Source: Membranipora membranacea
Taxonomy: Eukaryota > Bryozoa > Gymnolaemata > Cheilostomatida > Membraniporidae
DNA: 64,000 nt
NCBI GenBank assembly: GCA_914767715.1
Contig: OU612072.1
Span: 19,468,001 to 19,532,000 of the forward strand
Direction of reading: 5' to 3'
How positions within the stretch are numbered: position 1 is the stretch's first letter; each line of letters opens with the position of its first letter. A model generated the notes under the pieces. The model saw only the letters and a list, made by a program, of their open reading frames with translations, made no database searches and was not told where the DNA came from. The position numbers and the translations under genes are program-made. Shown piece after piece: positions 58,545 to 64,000 of the stretch.

Positions 58545-60806
58545 GGAAGGGCATCCGGCCGTGGAAAACCCTGCCACATCAGGAACTTTGCAAGTACCAA
58601 GTGGACGATCTGACTATGCTAGGAGGCCGCCCGTATTTTGCAGCACGCAGCAGAACCAAGTTTGCCCCGACGCTGTGACAAATAAGAGAGAGGGGCAGAA
58701 CAAACAAATGCAGATAGCTTCGTTATATGCAGGAACGCTAGCTAGTAAAAGCAGAGAGATAGCGGCAGTGATGAGAGTCAGCTGAATTGATATTCTTTGG
58801 CTGCAGGAAACTAGATGGACAGGAGGTCAATCGAAGGGAAAGGCCCGAAATTTTGGTGAGGGATGCAAGCTGTATTATTGTGGAGGGAAACGACCAAGGA
58901 ATGGAGTTGGGATTTGTCACAGCAGCTACTGGCAGGATAAGGTGATGAATGTATCGCAGAGAATGATGAAAAGGAAATTGGTAACATCAAGGAGGAACTA
59001 TAACATTGTAAGCGCCTACGCACCTTAGCAAGGATGTGAATGATGGGAGAAAGATCATTTAGGAACCAACTGAAGAATGCGTTTAGTAGGATACCAGGTG
59101 TGAAGGAGGTTATTGTTGCAGGAGATCTAAGTGGACATGTTGGCATGGATAGAACAGGGTTTGAAATATGGCAAGGAGGACAGTCCTTAGGAATGAGGAA
59201 GGAGAGAAGATCCTTATATTTGCTCAGATTTACTACCTAGCGCTATTCAACACCTTCTTTGAAAAGAAGGATGAGCATTTGGTAAAATACAGGAGTGGTC
59301 GCTACTTTTCGGTGATCGATTACATACTAGTTCGGAGATCTTTGATGGGAAAGGTAAAGAATGGAACGATAATAACAGAAGAATTGATAGCTTCCGAGTA
59401 TCGATTGCTGGTTGCTGACTTAAACATACAGAAGCAGAAGGAGAACAGAAGGGAAAGACTGAGAGAATAGGATGGTGGAAACTGAAGGAGACAGAAGGGG
59501 ATGAGTTTGAGATGAAGTTGATGGAGATCATCATGGAAAAAGTAGCAATGGAGGAATCGACATGGGAGAACACATATGTGGATGCAGTCAGGATAGCGCA
59601 GGAAGAGCTAGGAGTCTCAAGGGGAGGGAAATATATAGAAAAAGAGTCCTGGTGGTGGAATTTAGAGGTCCAGGAAGTTGTAAGGGAGAAAAAGGAAGCT
59701 TTCAATCGATGGAAAAGAGTGTGGAGAGATGAAGACCAAGATCAAAACCAAGAAAGTATAGTTGATGAGGAATATATAACGAAGAATAAGGAGCACAAGT
59801 CAAAGTAGCATAGGCAAAAGAGAAGGCATATGAAGAGGTTTACAAAGGCCTTGAAGAGAATAGATCAAAGAACTTATACAAGCTGGCCAAAACAACAAAG
59901 CGAAGATCTTTGGACAAGATAGGAAGAAGTTTGTGAGATATGGTGATGGCCTTATATTATCAGAGTATGGAGATTTCAAAAGGAGATGGCAAGAGTATTT
60001 CGATCAACTACTCACCACTAGGATGAAAAGGATGGAATTAGAAGAGGTCCAGCAAGTAGAAGGGCCATTGCTCTGATTAGTGATGAGGAAGTGAAAACCC
60101 AGCTTGAGAAACTGAAGAAAGGGAAAGCAGCCAGATCGGATAAGTTCCCTATTGAGATCAGATTGAGTCAAGAGATTAGGAGATACCGGATTGAGTTGGA
60201 TGACATCAGTTTTGAGGGATATACATGGGACAGGGATACCAGCTACATGGAGGAAGAGTCGGAAAACACCACTCTATAAACAGAAGGTAGACCCCCTGAA
60301 CTGTGCTAACTTCCGAGGCATTAAACTTCTCAGTCACTGCCTCAAGCTCTGGGAAAGGATAGTGGAATCTAGACTGAGGACTATTGTTGACATATCTGAG
60401 AGACAGTTCGGATTTCAGAAAGGCAAATCAATGTATGAAACCTGTTCCACAACTGTGGAATACAAATGTGGGATCTACAGAGGAAGTGAGGATAAATGTT
60501 GGCTTACACCAAGGCTCAGCTCTCAGTCCCTTCCTTTTCATGGTGATTTTGGATGTGATCACGTAGTAGATAGTTAAAGCACCCCCATGGGTCTTGCTGT
60601 TTGCAGATGATTTAGTTCTATGCGACAGGGAGGCAGATGGAATTGAGGGTCGACTGGAGGACTGGAGAAAACACCTAGAGAACTGAAACTGAGCAGTACC
60701 AAAACGGAGTACATGTCACCAACAGGAACAACTAAGAAGATCAAACTGAAAAACTACAACCAGCATGACTATAGTGGAGTACCTGAAAAAACTGCCATTA
60801 AGTACC
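58545..60806 (+). mobile_element. RTE-clade LINE relic between units 3 and 4
   Basis: Same element and same end points as 36763-39023: GGAAGGGCATCCGGCCGT start, endonuclease remnants, RT remnants with CANFRGIKLLSHCLKLWERI and FADDLVLCD, and the 3' break after KYL. It is non-coding. Confidence 0.85.
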
Positions 60807-60883
60807 TTGCCCATGCCCATGCCCTTTGACCAGCTGAGCTACCTCCTACGTTTGAGCTACCTTCTACTCCTACTCTTACTTAC

Positions 60884-63289
60884 CTGGACTATGTATTTAC
60901 CACTCATACCAGCTGTGGTAGGGTAAAGCTCACAATGTGACACAGTATTGTCATACTTTCTGTTGAGGTCCACCTTTCAGAATAAAAAACAGTCATCATT
61001 TCGCAGCCTACATACATTAAGTTTTCTTTAAGATATGACCGTATACTCCTTACTGAGCAAATAACTGGACACCTTGGTTAACATGAGTTATTCACCAACC
61101 CCTACGGTATCAAGTGAGAAACTTAAGTTGTCCTTATGGACATATCAAAAATGGATGGACTAGTGATATTAACAACATTGAACATCATGGAGAATGTGAA
61201 CTGAGAGAATGTAGTTGTCTCAAAATACATCACATATACATAAGAATTTATATGGCATGTTCCCGTGAAAAAACCTTGTTATAATTCGTATTTTTGAACG
61301 AATTGTCAAGCACTTTTGCCATAAAATCATTATTATGTATGATAACCTTAAGTTTTTTATATCAATATTAGAATGACTTATAAATTATGCAGCATGAAAT
61401 TTATATTCAACGAAAACTGATATATTTTCATATTGTCAACCTAAAAGGATGACTATGAGACCATGGACTAACTCTCTGTTGTAATTGATGAATAGGTTGA
61501 ACAATGGTGCATTGATATAGTATCATAACTTGGTGTTTAGTTACATACCGGAGTTGAGAGTACTATCTCTTGTTTCTTCCTTCCATCAGTGAATTCATTG
61601 AGTGCATCATCTGTTACATGTTCATAATCCTTACCAAACAGCTCATGGTTCCTTGGTACGAAACCGCCATAACCTAGAAAAGAAATGTCTCATACCAACA
61701 GCTTGTTTGAGGGACAAACTGAGGTTGTAACATTATAGGAACTGGGCGTCGGATATATGCTGTGAAAATGAATAGAATTTTGACAACTATCATCCTTTAT
61801 TATGCCAAACCTTCTGTTCAACTTCATCAAAGTAAGTACGGGATAGTTTTGTTTATAACTATCTGGGTATTCCCCCAATAAGCAATCGCTTTCATCAATG
61901 TCTGTACTAGGACTTGGGCAAGCCAACCAAAGTGGTCAAGTGGACCCGTTTAATGTGCCCCCTCCAGTGCAGCTGGCTTGTGCGGGGTAGTTACCCTATA
62001 CACTTTGCACACAGGCTACTCCTTTTTGAAGAGACAGAGGGGATATTTATACTGCTTGCAAGCACGCTGTAGATCTTTTTAATTTATAGTCCTGATCCAC
62101 AAAGACCTGGTTAGGAAGAATGGCTTGCCAGCCCGAGGAATCAACTGGATCATTTGACTCTTAACCATCAGACCACTCCTGACTCCGTATGTGAAGGTGA
62201 CTTATAAGAAGATATAATGATAGACACGGCCTATTTCTGAATAGATAGTTTGTGACTTTATATCTATAGACAACACTTATTCTAAATGGTTAGATAGTGA
62301 CTTGCAAATGTAAATATTGATCACAGAGATTATGTGTTTGAAATGGATCATAAGCAGATTTAAGTATGCGGCGACTAATAAGTGTGTGTTGACTTATAAG
62401 TGTTTGGTGACTCTATTGTGGGGTTATGAGGGTTCAATACCTGCTATAAATCGCATATGAGGACTCTCATTAGACATCTTCAAGACACTGAGTGGTGGCA
62501 TGTGTCTGTTAGGAGATTCATAAGGCAATATCTTGTCTGGCCTGCTGTGGAGGAATTCTGTTTCTCGTTTTAAGTGGCTATAAAATAGACATTTACACTT
62601 TGTACAGTTTTCGCAAAACACCAAATCTCACCACGGGCACAATAACTATTCTACCTATGAATGTCTGTCATCTGGACTACCATTCCAAGAAATTATTGTA
62701 GGCTACCTGGTACTAAATCCTCTGCTTTTTAGATATCATGCTTCTTTGGGGTGAAAAGCCAAAAAGTGTGAAGACCGGAGGAAGCTTGGCACAGATTAGA
62801 ACATTCATGTTTTCAAGTTTGTAGAATAAATTGGTCAGAGACTTGCGCTACCGTTGAAATTTCATAACCACAAAACACGCTAGAGTTCATATTGATTCCG
62901 ATCCACATTTTTCTATTCAATACTGTATTGTAGTATTGTATCAAAATGATGACTTGATATACTGTTGCATGTATATCTCTGACCAATAGAAAATGAACTA
63001 GTTCACTTAGCATGAGTACTATCACAAGATTTTTGTGTGACGTTCAATTTGACTAATTAGGGGACGGGTACAGGTTAGGTAATCGTCCTAAATCGACTCA
63101 CATGATCAGAGATACACATAATAATAGTGTAGTCTTGATGTTTGTGTGGTAGTGTATTGAATTATGTACACTCACAGGCAATTCTATGTTCTTGAGATTC
63201 AGGGGAAGTTGATCGCCACTTTGAAGACAGTTCAGGGCAATGAGACGATCATGTTTTAGCCCGTTTTATCCTCTGTGAGTTTTCGAGTT
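60884..63289 (-). CDS. cytoplasmic-tail exons of the receptor gene, unit 4
   Basis: Exons in transcript order: (4) 63176-63289, 114 nt, one base longer than in units 2 and 3 (GCCCG for GCCG on the plus strand), which would shift the frame if this exon is real; (5) 62441-62577, open; (6) 61549-61673, open, with YGGFVPRNHELFGKDYEH; (7) 60884-60973, open, donor CAG/GTAAGT and a better acceptor (TTCTGAAAG) than the other units. Its extracellular exons are outside the window. Confidence 0.5.
61908..62190 (-). mobile_element. tRNA-derived SINE-like repeat A, unit 4
   Basis: Counterpart of 2800-3069; the A-box-like stretch has one substitution here (TGATGG in place of TGACGG). Confidence 0.4.
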
Positions 63290-64000
63290 CTGTGATTGCA
63301 TTAAATGTACATTCGGCAAACGTTTGTCGCAGTTATTCTCCATGCTTGGCACTTGATGTTTTTTTAAATACAGAAAAATGCTAGAGCGTAAATGATTCCA
63401 ATAAAAAATTGTCATTCATGCTCAACATCATAGTCCTAATTGTGAAAGTCTCCGCATGACATCGTATCATAATTTTAATCAAATCAAAGCAGAACTAATT
63501 GTCTTGTGATCAGGACATAAATATTTTCCAGAGAAGTCGGTACGAAAAAATAAAGATAAAGGAAAACTAATCCTCTATTTCGATCATTAATTGATGCTAG
63601 GGGTCTGTTTTGATATGGATTTTTTGTATATCCACACCACTTTACATCAATCTAACATCAGATTGATGTCTGCTTGCCCGCTGGGTTATGACAATCTTGA
63701 TGATATACAAATATAATTAATTATAAACCATCTTCGGCAGCAAAAGCCATTGGTTCCCGACACAATATATTTATGCAATAAAATACAGGATGTAATATTC
63801 AATTTCATCTCCTCCAACCAATTTCTAAAGATTGGTCTTTGTCTCTCAAATCTGTTCTAATTTTCCTGGCCTAGTCTTATTTTCAATTGTATCTCCTTTT
63901 TCATACTCTGAAACCACCTAACACCTGCACCTTCATAATGCAGTTCTTCATATCGACAACACCAAAATCAGGCATCATCGCCGCTATTATTTGGTGCGTA

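Larger units (their letters stand above)
39024..60806. repeat. tandem unit 3 (about 21.8 kb)
   Basis: Third copy; longer because of the 2,663-base LINE-plus-hAT insertion at 47738-50400. It is the only unit with both the plus-strand exons at 44838-46008 and an unshifted receptor exon 3. Its left part matches unit 2 most closely, while the stretch equivalent to 7.0-8.5 kb of unit 1 matches unit 1. Confidence 0.9.
60807..64000. repeat. tandem unit 4, first 3.2 kb only
   Basis: Continues the array to the window edge with the same order (tail exons on the minus strand, SINE-like repeat A). The receptor exons 1-3 of this unit would lie beyond the window, about 11-14 kb further on if the spacing holds. 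Confidence 0.85.

Noticed and set aside
1-64000. CRISPR arrays, operons or other prokaryotic features
   Set aside because: No regularly spaced short repeats and no tightly packed coding; introns and retrotransposons show that this is animal DNA.

Overview
This window is animal (metazoan) nuclear DNA. It is AT-rich, has spliceosomal GT-AG introns, and carries LINE retrotransposon relics of two clades (RTE-like and CR1/Jockey-like), tRNA-derived SINE-like repeats, a hAT-type non-autonomous transposon and microsatellites. Nothing prokaryotic is present. The immunoglobulin-type receptor genes and the Cys-rich CXC-type gene relic would fit an aquatic invertebrate such as a cnidarian or sponge, but I cannot name the species.

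The window is dominated by a head-to-tail tandem array. After a single-copy left flank (1-345) and a truncated RTE LINE (346-1712), a unit of about 18-22 kb is repeated: unit 1 at 1713-20888, unit 2 at 20889-39023, unit 3 at 39024-60806, and the start of unit 4 at 60807-64000. Length differences between units come mainly from insertions (CR1-like LINE pieces in units 1 and 3, a hAT element in unit 3, a 418-bp TIR element in unit 2) and deletions (about 0.9 kb in unit 1, about 1.25 kb in unit 2).

Each full unit carries, on the minus strand, a gene for a type I membrane protein: a signal-peptide exon, an exon with a membrane-distal Cys-rich domain and the start of a second Ig-like domain, and an exon with the rest of domain 2, domain 3, a transmembrane helix and a short tail. 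Far downstream on the same strand, each unit has small exons with compatible splice phases that encode a tyrosine-containing cytoplasmic tail. Only unit 3 keeps the extracellular and transmembrane part in one frame. Units 1 and 2 share a 2-nt frameshift in Ig domain 3 that would give a secreted or broken product, and unit 1 has further damage in its tail exons. The candidate terminal tail exon (142-237) exists once, in the left flank.

On the plus strand, inside the very long intron of the receptor gene, lie relics of a Cys-rich CXC-type gene and exons of an unidentified small gene. Between units, an RTE LINE relic separates the tail exons of one gene from the promoter side of the next. Both array edges that can be seen fall inside this LINE, which points to LINE-mediated unequal crossing over.

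The most interesting signal is that the units differ most in the membrane-distal domain of the receptor. In exon 2, units 1 and 2 differ by 13 amino-acid-changing codons and 1 silent codon, all within about 185 nt. The rest of that exon is identical, and the transmembrane exon has only 2 differences. Together with the array layout and tyrosine-bearing tail this resembles a self-recognition or immune receptor cluster. That function is inference.
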